Notes: generated by a model from the letters alone, not told the origin. A stretch of DNA of 64,000 bases from an uncultured Clostridia bacterium (GCA_934229275.1 CAKQDN010000001.1:1-64000), one strand, 5' to 3'; positions 18,424-26,803 are shown, numbered from the stretch's first letter. Numbers and translations: made by a program.

Positions 18424-18536
18424 TTATTTAATAAAATCCGACGATTTCTTGGCTTTCGTAAAGGGTACCGTCGCCTATAAAACGGCAAAAAGGCGGCAAA
18501 AGACGGCGAACTGTTCAAAAATAACGAAAAGAGGGC

Positions 18537-18564
18537 TTGACAAAAGTCAAAATCGGACTATAAT
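18537..18564 (+). promoter_or_regulatory. Proximal promoter of htpG
   Basis: TTGACA (18537-18542), 16-base spacer, TATAAT (18559-18564), just upstream of the htpG ribosome site. Confidence 0.8.
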
Positions 18565-18599
18565 ATATTGCGAAAACTATTTAAGAGAGGCAAATGCTT

Positions 18600-20459
18600 A
18601 TGAAACAATTCAAAACGCAATCCAAACGAGTACTCGAACTCATGATAAACTCGATATACACCAATCGCGAGATTTTCCTTCGCGAACTTATTTCCAACGC
18701 GAGCGACGCCATCGACAAACGCCACTTCAAGTCGCTTACCGATGGCGGAGAACAGCAGTCGTATTCCATCCGTCTTATCCCGGATAAACAGGCGCGCACG
18801 CTTACTATCGAGGACGACGGCATAGGTATGACGGCGGAAGAACTCGAAAACAACCTCGGCACCATCGCAGAATCCGGAACGCTGGCATTCAAAAACGCCG
18901 AAAAGGAAAAAACCGAACTTATCGGTCAGTTCGGCGTCGGATTTTACGCCGCGTTCATGGTCGCGAAAAAAGTGGAAGTCACGTCTAAAGCGTACGGCAG
19001 CGACAAGGCTTTCATGTGGACGAGCGAGGGCGTAGACGGCTACGAAATAGTCCCGGCAGAAAAAGAAAGCGTGGGTACGAGCGTAAAACTGTACTTAAAA
19101 GACGACGACGATGATTGCAGATACGGCGAATATACCGAAGAATACTATCTGCGCATGCTGGTTAAAAAGTATTCCGACTATATCCGCTATCCCATAACAA
19201 TGGACGTCGTCCGCACCAAAAAGGAAGAGGGTTCCGACGAGGAAAAAACCTACACCGAAACCGTGACGCTCAACGGCATGACTCCGCTGTGGAAGAAACA
19301 GAAAAGCGAGATAAAGAAAGAGGACTACGACTCGTTCTACGCCGCCAAATTCCACGACTACGAGCCGCCCGTACGCGTCATTCACGCCAATATCGAAGGC
19401 TCCGTAAACTATACGGCGCTGCTGTTCGTTCCTTCGCACGCCGGCGCCGATTACTATACCAAGGATTACAAAAAAGGCTTGCAACTTTACAGTAACGGCG
19501 TGCTTATCACCGACTGCTGCGAAGAACTCGTTCCCGACTGCTACGCGTTCGTAAAGGGCGTCGTGGACAGCAGCGATCTGTCGCTCAACATTTCACGCGA
19601 AACGTTGCAAAAGGACCGCCAACTCAAAGCCATCGCATCCGGAATCGAAAAGAAGATTACGGCTGAACTTACCAAAATGCTGGAAAGCGACCGCGACAAC
19701 TACGAAAAAATGTTTAGTAACTTCGGTTTGTCGCTCAAATTCGGCGCATACAACAACTTCGGCTTCAAGAAAGACCAACTTAAAGACCTTTTGTTGTTCT
19801 ATTCCGAACAAAAGCAGAAACTCATAACGCTCAAAGAGTACGTCGCCGATATGAAAGAGGGGCAGGACAGCATTTTCTACGCTTGCGGCTCGGACTATAA
19901 CGCAATCGCCGATATGCCGCAGACCGAACAGGTCCGCGCGAAAGGCTACGATTTGCTGTACTTTAAAGACAGCGTGGACGAATTCGTCGTCAAAGTGCTT
20001 AACGAATACGAAGAAAAGAAGTTCAAAAACGTTCAGGACGGCGATCTCGACCTCGGTAGCGAAGAAGAAAAGAAGCAACTCGAAGAAAAACGCGCCGAAT
20101 ATAAAGACGTTGCCGAATTCATGAAAGAAAAACTGGAAGGAAAGGCGGAGGACGTTCGCTTTACCGACAAACCCATGAAGAGCGCGGCTTGCCTGTCCGC
20201 GGACGGCGAAATCTCGCTCGAAATGGAAAAAACGTTCAAATCCATGAAAGCGACGTCGCCCGTGCCGGTAGAAGCCAAAAAAGTGCTGGAAATCAGCCTG
20301 CTTCATCCCGTAGCACAAAAACTCAAAACGCTTTACGACACCGATAAGGACAAACTCGCGAACTACGCGAAAGTGCTTTGGGGCGAAGCGTTGCTGCTTG
20401 CCGGATTCGACCTTGACGACACCGCCGAATTTACGAGCCTTGTCAGCGACCTGATGTGA
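18600..20459 (+). CDS. htpG: Molecular chaperone HtpG (Hsp90)
   Basis: ATP-driven Hsp90-type chaperone of the cytoplasm. The N-terminal GHKL ATPase domain shows ELISNASDAIDK (ATP-lid Glu and Asn), DDGIGMT and GQFGVGFYAAFMVA. The middle domain has YSNGVLI and the key Arg segment LNISRETLQ. The C-terminal dimerisation domain is complete. Two ATG codons are possible; I prefer 18600 because the GAGAGG site at 18585-18590 is nine bases from it but only three from the ATG at 18594. The protein is 619 residues, normal length. Two consensus promoters precede it, and a permease gene follows four bases after the stop. Confidence 0.96.
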   Translation: MKQFKTQSKRVLELMINSIYTNREIFLRELISNASDAIDKRHFKSLTDGGEQQSYSIRLIPDKQARTLTIEDDGIGMTAEELENNLGTIAESGTLAFKNAEKEKTELIGQFGVGFYAAFMVAKKVEVTSKAYGSDKAFMWTSEGVDGYEIVPAEKESVGTSVKLYLKDDDDDCRYGEYTEEYYLRMLVKKYSDYIRYPITMDVVRTKKEEGSDEEKTYTETVTLNGMTPLWKKQKSEIKKEDYDSFYAAKFHDYEPPVRVIHANIEGSVNYTALLFVPSHAGADYYTKDYKKGLQLYSNGVLITDCCEELVPDCYAFVKGVVDSSDLSLNISRETLQKDRQLKAIASGIEKKITAELTKMLESDRDNYEKMFSNFGLSLKFGAYNNFGFKKDQLKDLLLFYSEQKQKLITLKEYVADMKEGQDSIFYACGSDYNAIADMPQTEQVRAKGYDLLYFKDSVDEFVVKVLNEYEEKKFKNVQDGDLDLGSEEEKKQLEEKRAEYKDVAEFMKEKLEGKAEDVRFTDKPMKSAACLSADGEISLEMEKTFKSMKATSPVPVEAKKVLEISLLHPVAQKLKTLYDTDKDKLANYAKVLWGEALLLAGFDLDDTAEFTSLVSDLM

Positions 20460-20463
20460 TTTT

Positions 20464-21768
20464 ATGACCCGCGCTTTAATAATTGCAGGTATAACTGCGG
20501 CTTTAATGGTGTTTTGCGTGCTGTTAAAGCCGTATATTTATGTAAAAAAACTCAAAATCGGACTGTACTGGATGGTCTGCGTCGCAGGCGCCGCCGTCAT
20601 GCTTATTTGCGGATGCATATCTTTGTCCGACGCGTGGCAGGGAATAACTGCGCCCACCGCCGTAAATCCGCTTAAAATACTCGCGCTTTTCATATCGATG
20701 ACGCTTATATCGGTATTTTTGGGCGACGCCGGATTTTTCGACGCGTGCGCCGACAAAGTGTTCCGCTCTGCCGGCGGAAGTCAGTTCAAGTTGTTTCTGA
20801 CTCTGTATTTCGTCGTGGCGACGCTCACCGTTTTTACGTCCAACGACATTATAGTTCTGACGTTCACGCCGCCCATATGCATGTTCGCGGCAAAAGCAAA
20901 AGTGTCGCCGCTTCCCTATCTCGTGGGCGAATTCGTGGCTGCAAACACCTGGAGCATGATGCTCATCGTGGGCAACCCCACCAACATATACCTTGCAGGA
21001 AGCGCAGGCATAACTTTTTCCGAGTATTTTTCGGTTATGTGGCTGCCTGCCCTCGGCGGAGGACTTACGTCGCTTGCCGCAATGCTGCTCATATTCGGGA
21101 AAACGCTGCGCACTCCGCTCCAAAAGCCCGACGGGGCGGAACAGTCGGGCGTAAAATGCCGCAAAGTGCCGCTCGTCGCCGCGCTCGTTCATCTCGTCGT
21201 GTGCATAGTGATGCTTGCGATTTCCTATTACATAGGCGTCGAAATGTGGATTATCTGCGTCGCTTTAGCGGTGAGTTTAACGCTTTTCAACGTCGTGTAC
21301 GACCTTATAACCGAAAAGAGCGTGCGCCCCGTTTTTCGGTCGCTTAAAAAAGCCCCGTACGAACTTATTCCGTTCGTTCTCGGCATGTTCGTGATAGTTC
21401 TGTCGCTGTCCGAGTGCGGATTTACTTCGCTTGCGGCTCGGTATCTGTCGAGCGGAAAGAAAACCGACGGCATTACTTTCTCTTTTCTGTCCGCGCTAAC
21501 GTCGAACGCGCTCAATAACATTCCGGCAGCCGTTCTGTTCGAGCGAATCACCGCCGGCGGAAGCACGGCGTCGGTGTACGGCGCGATTATCGGCAGCAAC
21601 ATAGGCGCGTACATAACCCCCGTAGGCGCGCTCGCAGGCATAATGTGGACCAATATTTTAGGCGAATACCGCGTTAAAATGAACTTTTTAAGGTTCGCGT
21701 CGGTGGGCGTGGCGGCGGCAATTCCGACTCTGCTCGTTTCGTCGCTCATGCTGCTGATCGTTCTGTAA
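20464..21768 (+). CDS. ArsB/NhaD-like (SLC13-type) anion permease
   Basis: A 434-residue integral membrane protein of the ion transporter superfamily, with about eleven hydrophobic helices. Two conserved halves are seen: FTSNDIIVLTFTPP and GNPTNIYLA in the first, and TSNALNNIPAAVLFE with IIGSNIGAYITPVGALAGI in the second. These Asn/Pro-rich hairpins form the substrate site in such transporters. Arsenite, dicarboxylate, or sodium/proton exchange are possible; no arsenic-resistance genes are nearby, so I do not call it ArsB. It lies four bases after htpG and is probably co-transcribed, with no obvious functional tie. Confidence 0.85.
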   Translation: MTRALIIAGITAALMVFCVLLKPYIYVKKLKIGLYWMVCVAGAAVMLICGCISLSDAWQGITAPTAVNPLKILALFISMTLISVFLGDAGFFDACADKVFRSAGGSQFKLFLTLYFVVATLTVFTSNDIIVLTFTPPICMFAAKAKVSPLPYLVGEFVAANTWSMMLIVGNPTNIYLAGSAGITFSEYFSVMWLPALGGGLTSLAAMLLIFGKTLRTPLQKPDGAEQSGVKCRKVPLVAALVHLVVCIVMLAISYYIGVEMWIICVALAVSLTLFNVVYDLITEKSVRPVFRSLKKAPYELIPFVLGMFVIVLSLSECGFTSLAARYLSSGKKTDGITFSFLSALTSNALNNIPAAVLFERITAGGSTASVYGAIIGSNIGAYITPVGALAGIMWTNILGEYRVKMNFLRFASVGVAAAIPTLLVSSLMLLIVL

Positions 21769-21833
21769 ACGGCACGCTTAACGAAAATACAATAAAAGCG
21801 TGATTTTGTGCAAATAAAAATCGGCTTAAAACG

Positions 21834-21862
21834 TTGATAAAACCGAAAAGTTGTGTTACAAT
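21834..21862 (+). promoter_or_regulatory. Promoter of GH109-like gene
   Basis: TTGATA (21834-21839), 17 bases, TACAAT (21857-21862). It supports the ATG at 21893 rather than the longer open frame from 21851. Confidence 0.7.
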
Positions 21863-21892
21863 ACAATAAAACCGCTTGGGAGAAGTACTCTG

Positions 21893-23128
21893 ATGAAAGA
21901 TAAGATAAAAATGTCGGTCGCAGGACTGGGCGCAAGAGGCACGAGCCTTATAAAAGACGTGCTTTGCAACCGTTCGGACGTCGAAATAATCGCCGTGTGC
22001 GACGTGTATCCCGACAGAGTGGAAAAAACAATCTCGCTCGTCAAAGAAAAAACCGGCGTTACGCCTGTCGGATATTCCGACTACCGCGAAATGCTTATCA
22101 AGGCTCGTCCCGACGCCGTGCTTGTTTCCGCCGCGTGGGAGTACCACACCGAAATCGCGATTGCCGCGCTCGAAGAAGGCGTTGCCGTCGCAATGGAAGT
22201 GGGCGGATGCTATTCGCAGGACGAAATGTGGAGGCTGGTCAAAACTTACGAAAAGACCAAAACGCCGTTCATGTTCATGGAAAACTGCTGCTACGACAAA
22301 GCCGAAACGCTCGCGACCAACATAGCAAGAGCAGGCAAATTCGGCGAAATAGTGCATTGTTCGGGCGCATACTCGCACGACCTGCGCGAAGAAATCGCGT
22401 GCGGCAACAAAAACAGACATTACAGGCTTCGCAACTACCTTAACCGCAACTGCGAGAATTACCCCACGCACGAACTCGGTCCGATTGCCAAACTGCTTAA
22501 AATAAACGCAGGCAACAAGTTCGTTTCGCTCGTGTCGGTAGCGTCCAAAGCGGCGGGAATGGAGCAGTATATCGCCGATAATAAGGATAAATATCCCGAA
22601 CTGGTCGGCAAAAAGTTCGCGCAGGGTGACATCGTGAACACGATAATCACATGTGCCGGCGGTCAGACCGTTCTGCTGCGTCTCGACACTACGCTTCCGC
22701 GTTTTTACGAGCGCGACTTTACCGTAAGAGGCACGAAGGGCTTTTATTCGGGCAACTGCAACATTGCCTTTATCGACGGCGTCGATCCCGACGAATTCGA
22801 CACACTGAAAGCGTATAAAAACATGTTCGGTAGCGGCGAAAGATATTCCGAATTTTTGCCGGAAGAGTGGAAAAACATCACGCCCGAGCAGATGCAGGCA
22901 GGTCACGGCGGTATGGACTGGCTGGAATTCGATGAGTTTTTCGCATGCCTTAAAGAAAACAAACCCATGCCGATCGACGTTTACGACGCGGCAAGCCTTA
23001 TGATAGTTTCGCTTCTCAGCGAACAGTCGATTGCATCCGGCGGCACGCCCGTAGCCTTCCCCGATTTCACGGAAGGAAAGTGGCTCGTTCGCAAGAATAG
23101 GGACGTCAACCTGATTACTCGCGGATAA
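21893..23128 (+). CDS. Gfo/Idh/MocA-fold protein, GH109-like glycosidase candidate
   Basis: A 411-residue Rossmann-fold protein of the glucose-fructose oxidoreductase superfamily. The dinucleotide motif is AGLGARG near residue 10, followed by AVCDVY. The segment HYRLRNYLNRNCENYPTHELGPIA (about residues 170-195) resembles the RNGNLYPTHGLGP hallmark of family GH109 enzymes, which use tightly bound NAD to hydrolyse alpha-N-acetylgalactosaminides. GH109 proteins often carry a Tat or lipoprotein signal; none is seen here, so this would be cytoplasmic. A plain oxidoreductase is the alternative. The start at 21893 has a GGGAGA site. The gene is monocistronic with its own promoter and terminator. Confidence 0.8.
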   Translation: MKDKIKMSVAGLGARGTSLIKDVLCNRSDVEIIAVCDVYPDRVEKTISLVKEKTGVTPVGYSDYREMLIKARPDAVLVSAAWEYHTEIAIAALEEGVAVAMEVGGCYSQDEMWRLVKTYEKTKTPFMFMENCCYDKAETLATNIARAGKFGEIVHCSGAYSHDLREEIACGNKNRHYRLRNYLNRNCENYPTHELGPIAKLLKINAGNKFVSLVSVASKAAGMEQYIADNKDKYPELVGKKFAQGDIVNTIITCAGGQTVLLRLDTTLPRFYERDFTVRGTKGFYSGNCNIAFIDGVDPDEFDTLKAYKNMFGSGERYSEFLPEEWKNITPEQMQAGHGGMDWLEFDEFFACLKENKPMPIDVYDAASLMIVSLLSEQSIASGGTPVAFPDFTEGKWLVRKNRDVNLITRG

Positions 23129-23196
23129 TTTCCGCTTTGGCGTTCGCTGCTTCCGAAAAAAAGTTCGTGACGTAAATAGGACTTTATATCCGAGAC

Positions 23197-23230
23197 AAAA
23201 CCGCTCGTAAAGTTACGGGCGGCTTTTTTG
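23197..23230 (+). terminator. Terminator after GH109-like gene
   Basis: A stem AACCGCTCGTAA / TTACGGGCGGCTT with a short loop, then TTTTTT at about 23224-23229. Confidence 0.8.
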
Positions 23231-23292
23231 TTCGTAAAAAGCCGATAATACTCGTTTTGAGAGTAAAGATTTTTTATATTGACCCGAATTTC

Positions 23293-23321
23293 TTGACAAA
23301 TTGCGATAGAAACGTTATAAT
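23293..23321 (+). promoter_or_regulatory. Promoter of TetR-family gene
   Basis: TTGACA (23293-23298), 17 bases, TATAAT (23316-23321), perfect consensus. No clear palindromic TetR operator was found over it. Confidence 0.85.
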
Positions 23322-23349
23322 AATGCGGTAACTATTTGAGGAGGTGCAT

Positions 23350-23946
23350 ATGCGCACGCGTAACCAACAAGAATATACGGATAAGAAAAGGCGTATTATG
23401 ACCGCCTGCTTCGAATGCTATGCGCAAAAAGGTCTGCACGGCACGGGTATTTCCGCGCTCGCACAGGCGGCAGACGTATCCAAAGCGACGCTTTATACCT
23501 ATTTCGCCGACATAGACCAACTCATCGTTCAGTCCACCGAATACTGCATGTCGCAGGTGGAAAACGAATTTATGGAAAAAGCACCCGTAGACGCAGCCGA
23601 CGTCGAAAGATTTCTTCTCGAAGTTCCCTATTGGACGGCCAGAGAGCACGGCGCCAAATACAGACTTATGTATCAGGTGTATACGCACCCCAAATATATA
23701 GAATACGGCAAAAGATTTTTCGAGGGCGTCAACAAGCGTTACTTCGAATATGCCAGCCTTCTCGAACCGAAAATCGGCTTGCCCAAAGAGGTCATCACGC
23801 CGCTCATCTTCATTTTCGTGCGCGCGTGCGTTCACTACGCCATGTTCGAGGACGAATACTATTTAAAGACGCAGATCGAAGTGCTTAGAAAAACCGTTTA
23901 CCTGTTTCTCGGCGAGTATAAGTCGAAAGAAACGCAAAAGCAATAA
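23350..23946 (+). CDS. TetR/AcrR family transcriptional regulator
   Basis: A 198-residue one-component repressor type protein. The N-terminal helix-turn-helix is typical: RIMTACFECYAQKGLHGTG, then ISALAQAADVSKATLYTYF, with helix 4 following. The C-terminal ligand domain is not assignable to a subfamily. The ATG at 23350 sits six bases after GAGGAGG; an in-frame GTG at 23344 overlaps that site and is less likely. The ABC transporter downstream has its own promoter, so the regulator may or may not control it. Confidence 0.9.
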   Translation: MRTRNQQEYTDKKRRIMTACFECYAQKGLHGTGISALAQAADVSKATLYTYFADIDQLIVQSTEYCMSQVENEFMEKAPVDAADVERFLLEVPYWTAREHGAKYRLMYQVYTHPKYIEYGKRFFEGVNKRYFEYASLLEPKIGLPKEVITPLIFIFVRACVHYAMFEDEYYLKTQIEVLRKTVYLFLGEYKSKETQKQ

Positions 23947-24022
23947 TCGTCGATAAAACGTATTCCCGGACTGAGGAAAAGAAAAAAATCGAAAAAATTT
24001 TTTTAAAACCCCCTCAAAACGC

Positions 24023-24051
24023 TTTACAACTTTATCATAATGAAGTATAAT
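24023..24051 (+). promoter_or_regulatory. Promoter of amino-acid ABC operon
   Basis: TTTACA (24023-24028), 17 bases, TATAAT (24046-24051). A 130-base leader follows before the first gene. Confidence 0.8.
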
Positions 24052-24055
24052 AAAG

Positions 24056-24086
24056 GCACGATCGCAGTTCGGTCGTGTTCTTTTTG
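24056..24086 (+). promoter_or_regulatory. Leader hairpin with T-run (possible attenuator)
   Basis: Right at the predicted 5' end of the transcript, CACGA (24057-24061) can pair with TCGTG (24073-24077), followed by TTCTTTTT. It looks like a small intrinsic terminator between promoter and gene. No T-box or known riboswitch core was recognised, so regulatory use is inference. Confidence 0.35.
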
Positions 24087-24185
24087 AAAAAGTCGCTTCA
24101 CTGTGATAAAGCGATAAATCAAAAAAAGACCGCTCGAAGCGAGATCGCAAAATTTTGAAAAAAACAAAAAAAGGAGAACTTTAAT

Positions 24186-25046
24186 ATGAAAAAGGCATTG
24201 AAAGCAATCGGAACGGTGGCACTGGCGGTAATAGCCGCATTTACGTTCGCGGCATGTTCGCCGCAGACCGAAAACCTCGCTATCGGTAAAGAAATGATTA
24301 AATACAATTCGCAACTGGACGCACTCACGCAACTGGACGCAGGCTCGGTAGACGCAGCCGTAATCGACTCTGTAATGGCTCGTTACTATGCGACCAATGG
24401 CGCGTACGCAGGCAAAATCGCGATAATGGAAGGCTCGCTTGCACGCGAACAGTACGGAATCGCCGCAAAGAAGGGCAGCGAAGCGTTCGTTTCCGAGATA
24501 AACAAAGCGCTTTCCGCTCTCGCCGCAAACGGCAAAATGAGCGAAATCGCGGCTAAATACGGTCTTAACGCCGACATCGCGATCACCGCCGACACCGAAA
24601 ACGGATACGAAGGCGCCACCGACGGAAGTTGGGATAAGATCAAGTCGTCGGGTAAAATCATCATCGGTTACACCGTGTTCGCACCTATCGCGTTCGGTGA
24701 GGGCGAAAACTTCACCGGTTACGACATCGAACTTGCCCGCGCGGTTAAAGACTACCTCAACGAAACGTATTCGCTGTCGCTCGAACTCGAATTCCAGAAA
24801 ATCAGTTGGGCGTCCAAGGAAGTGCTTATCGAAAACGGCACCATCGACCTTATCTGGAACGGACTGACGATAACCGACGAGAGAAGCGAGGGCTTCTGTA
24901 TGTCCAACGCGTACCTCAACAACGATCAGGTCGCAGTCGTGAAAAAGTCCGACGCGGACAAATTCAAAACCGCAGACGATCTCAAAAACGCGGTAATCGG
25001 AGTTGAGAAAGGCTCTGCCGGCGAAAGCATCGTCAAGGGCGAATAA
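24186..25046 (+). CDS. Amino-acid ABC transporter binding lipoprotein with swapped halves (circular permutant)
   Basis: A polar-amino-acid binding protein of the SBP_bac_3 type, 286 residues, lipid-anchored at Cys24 (FTFAAC). The order of its parts is unusual. After the lipidation site the sequence matches the normal C-terminal half: LDAGSVDAAVIDSVMARYY (about 52-70), then YGIAAKKG and INKALSALAANGKMSEIAAKYGL. A short linker follows (about 138-152). Only then come the normal N-terminal parts: GKIIIGYTVFAPIAFGEG, TGYDIELARAVKDYL, GTIDLIWNGLTITDER, and finally VIGVEKGSAGESIVKGE, where the gene stops. Each family segment occurs once, so this looks like a true permutation and not a deletion. The permease and ATPase genes follow directly. 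Confidence 0.85.
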   Translation: MKKALKAIGTVALAVIAAFTFAACSPQTENLAIGKEMIKYNSQLDALTQLDAGSVDAAVIDSVMARYYATNGAYAGKIAIMEGSLAREQYGIAAKKGSEAFVSEINKALSALAANGKMSEIAAKYGLNADIAITADTENGYEGATDGSWDKIKSSGKIIIGYTVFAPIAFGEGENFTGYDIELARAVKDYLNETYSLSLELEFQKISWASKEVLIENGTIDLIWNGLTITDERSEGFCMSNAYLNNDQVAVVKKSDADKFKTADDLKNAVIGVEKGSAGESIVKGE

Positions 25047-25069
25047 ATTAAAAACGGATAAGAAGAGTA

Positions 25070-25750
25070 ATGTTTCCCGAGATAATTCGACATTTATTAA
25101 ACGGTTTTATGACGACACTGGCGTTATTTGCGATAACGCTGGTGTTTGCCGTTCCGCTCGGACTGCCGATAACGCTCGCTTCGCGCTGTAAGTTCAAGCC
25201 GCTGCGTTTCGTTATGCGCGCGTTCGTGTGGGTGATCCGCAGCACGCCGCTCATGCTGCAGGTGCTTGCGGTCAGCCTTTTGCCGAAGTACGTTTTCGGA
25301 GCGGCTGTAAAAGACCTTGCCGCCGCGCTCGGAACAAGCGTAAAATCGCTTAATTTCATATTCGTGTGCGTGGCGTTCGTAATCAACTACGCGTGCTATT
25401 TTTCCGAAATTTACCGCGCCGGCATCGATTCCGTGCCGCAGGGTCAGTACGAAGCCGGAAAAGTGCTGGGGCTTAGCCGCTCCAAGACGTTCGGCAAAGT
25501 CGTCCTCATGCAGGTGGTAAAGCGCATAGTTCCGCCCATGGGCAACGAAATAATAACGCTCGTAAAGGACACGTCGCTCGCGCAGATAATCGGCGTTATA
25601 GACCTGTTGAGCGCGGCAAACGAAGCGGTGAACACGTTCATAACTCTGACGCCGCTGGTCTATGCAGCCGTGTTCTATCTCGTTTTCAACGGACTTTTGA
25701 CCGTGCTTTTATCGTATGCCGAGAAAAAACTCGGTTATTTCAAGGTGTGA
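25070..25750 (+). CDS. Amino-acid ABC transporter permease (HisM/GlnP family)
   Basis: Membrane subunit of a polar amino-acid importer, 226 residues with about five helices. The HisM-type start (LLNGFMTTLALFAITLVFAVPLG), the RSTPLMLQ segment and the cytoplasmic EAA loop QYEAGKVLGLSRSKTFGKVV are all typical. It lies 23 bases after the binding protein, with a weak AAGAAGAG site before the ATG, and one base before the ATPase gene. It likely forms a homodimer, because only one permease gene is present. Confidence 0.93.
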   Translation: MFPEIIRHLLNGFMTTLALFAITLVFAVPLGLPITLASRCKFKPLRFVMRAFVWVIRSTPLMLQVLAVSLLPKYVFGAAVKDLAAALGTSVKSLNFIFVCVAFVINYACYFSEIYRAGIDSVPQGQYEAGKVLGLSRSKTFGKVVLMQVVKRIVPPMGNEIITLVKDTSLAQIIGVIDLLSAANEAVNTFITLTPLVYAAVFYLVFNGLLTVLLSYAEKKLGYFKV

Positions 25751-25751
25751 T

Positions 25752-26546
25752 ATGGCGTATCTCGAAGTTAAAAACTTAAATAAATCGTTCGACGGCACCG
25801 CCGTGCTTAAAGACGTCTGTTTTTCCATGGAGCAGGGCGAGGTCATGACCATAATCGGTTCGTCCGGCAGCGGAAAAACGACTGCTCTTCGCTGTCTCGT
25901 CGGCTTGGAAACGCCCGACGGCGGAGAAGCGTTTATCGGCGGCGAACGCATAATCCCGCGTGATAAAAAACGCATAAGCGACGGCGCCGTGGGCATGGTT
26001 TTCCAGAATTATAATCTGTTTCCGCAGTACAACGTGCTGCAAAACGTCACGCTTGCCATGAACGTGCGCTCAGAAACCGCGTTAAAGGCGCAGAAAATCG
26101 GCTTTTTCGAGCGTAAAAAACGGCTTAAACGGATTAAAAAGCAAAACGCCGAAGCCGCGCTCGGACTGCTGGAAAGAGTGGGGCTGGGCGACAAAGCAAC
26201 CGCCTATCCTTGGCAGTTGTCAGGCGGTCAGTGCCAGCGAGTCGCCATTGCGCGTGCGCTTGCTCTTCAGCCGTCGGTATTGTGTTTCGACGAACCTACG
26301 AGCGCACTCGATCCGCTTTTAACGCAGGAAGTGCTGGGTGTTATCAAGTCGCTTAAAAGCAAGGACATGACCATGATAATAGTCACGCACGAGATGAATT
26401 TCGCGCGTGCCGTGAGCGATAAGGTGCTGTTCATGTCGGACGGAGTTATTGCCGCCGAGGGAAGTCCCGACTACGTTTTCGGTGACGATGCACCCGAGCG
26501 TGTCAAGGCGTTCATCGCCGGCGCAAAAAGCGACTACGCCGAATAA
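25752..26546 (+). CDS. Amino-acid ABC transporter ATP-binding protein (GlnQ family)
   Basis: ATPase of the polar amino-acid importer, 264 residues from the ATG at 25752, one base after the permease stop. Walker A GSSGSGKTT is at about residues 36-44, the Q-loop is in FQNYNLFPQ, the signature LSGGQCQRVAIARAL follows, and Walker B with catalytic Glu is VLCFDEPTSALDP. The switch His is in VTHEM. An insertion of basic residues (GFFERKKRLKRIKKQ, about residues 113-127) is found in many Bacillota members. The transcript probably ends at the hairpins directly downstream. Confidence 0.94.
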   Translation: MAYLEVKNLNKSFDGTAVLKDVCFSMEQGEVMTIIGSSGSGKTTALRCLVGLETPDGGEAFIGGERIIPRDKKRISDGAVGMVFQNYNLFPQYNVLQNVTLAMNVRSETALKAQKIGFFERKKRLKRIKKQNAEAALGLLERVGLGDKATAYPWQLSGGQCQRVAIARALALQPSVLCFDEPTSALDPLLTQEVLGVIKSLKSKDMTMIIVTHEMNFARAVSDKVLFMSDGVIAAEGSPDYVFGDDAPERVKAFIAGAKSDYAE

Positions 26547-26592
26547 CTTACTTTTTTTGGAGAAAAAGTAAGCAAAAAAACTTTTGAGTTAG
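26547..26592 (+). repeat. Hairpin repeat CTTACT-type, copy 1 (possible terminator)
   Basis: CTTACTTTTTTT and AGAAAAAGTAAG form a hairpin directly after the ATPase stop codon, followed by a tail GCAAAAAAACTTTTGAGTTAG. The same hairpin plus tail recurs in inverted orientation at 27136-27176 and 62927-62970. Confidence 0.75.
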
Positions 26593-26602
26593 GAGAATAA
26601 TA

Positions 26603-26655
26603 AAACAAGGTTGGTTTTTCTGCTTAAACATTGCAGGTACCGACCTTGTTTTTTA
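26603..26655 (+). terminator. Hairpin with T-run after ABC operon
   Basis: ACAAGGTTGGT pairs with ACCGACCTTGT (one G-T pair) around a loop of about 24 bases, then TTTTTT. It is a likely terminator of the amino-acid ABC operon. Confidence 0.6.
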
Positions 26656-26675
26656 TTGTTGTATGGTGGGCGTAC

Positions 26676-26731
26676 TTTAAAGCCTCTCCCTCCGGGAGAG
26701 GTGCGGCGATAGCCGATGGAGAGGGTAATTT
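26676..26731 (+). repeat. Structured intergenic repeat family A, copy 1
   Basis: Begins TTTAAAGCC and has a hairpin CCTCTCCC-TCC-GGGAGAGG, a second small hairpin CGGCGATAGCCG, then GGAGAGGGT. Related copies lie at 26804-26867 (same strand) and 26941-26997 (opposite strand). Repeats of this build are widespread between genes of gut Clostridia. No gene is present here. Confidence 0.8.
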
Positions 26732-26738
26732 AAATTTT

Positions 26739-26767
26739 CGGACAGCCAACGGACGCCTGTCCCTACA
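26739..26767 (+). repeat. REP-like repeat family B, copy 1
   Basis: CGGACAG, spacer, GGACGCCTGTCCCTACA. It can fold as GGACAG/CTGTCC. It resembles 62973-63000 and, in reverse orientation, 63202-63229 inside the transposase gene. Confidence 0.75.
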
Positions 26768-26803
26768 AAGACGCACAAACTTTGGTGCGTTGAAATTGAC
26801 TTC

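Noticed and set aside
18463..18478. AAAGGGTACCGTCGCC in the htpG leader, which resembles a T-box core.
   Set aside because: The conserved AGGGTGGNACCGCG is not matched, there is no specifier stem or terminator, and a chaperone gene is not a T-box target.
20464..21768. Naming the permease ArsB.
   Set aside because: The fold is shared by arsenite, dicarboxylate and sodium/proton carriers, and no arsR, arsC or arsA gene is nearby.
21851..21892. Longer N-terminus for the GH109-like gene (14 extra codons).
   Set aside because: The extension overlaps the -10 box of a good promoter and lacks a ribosome site. The ATG at 21893 has GGGAGA upstream.
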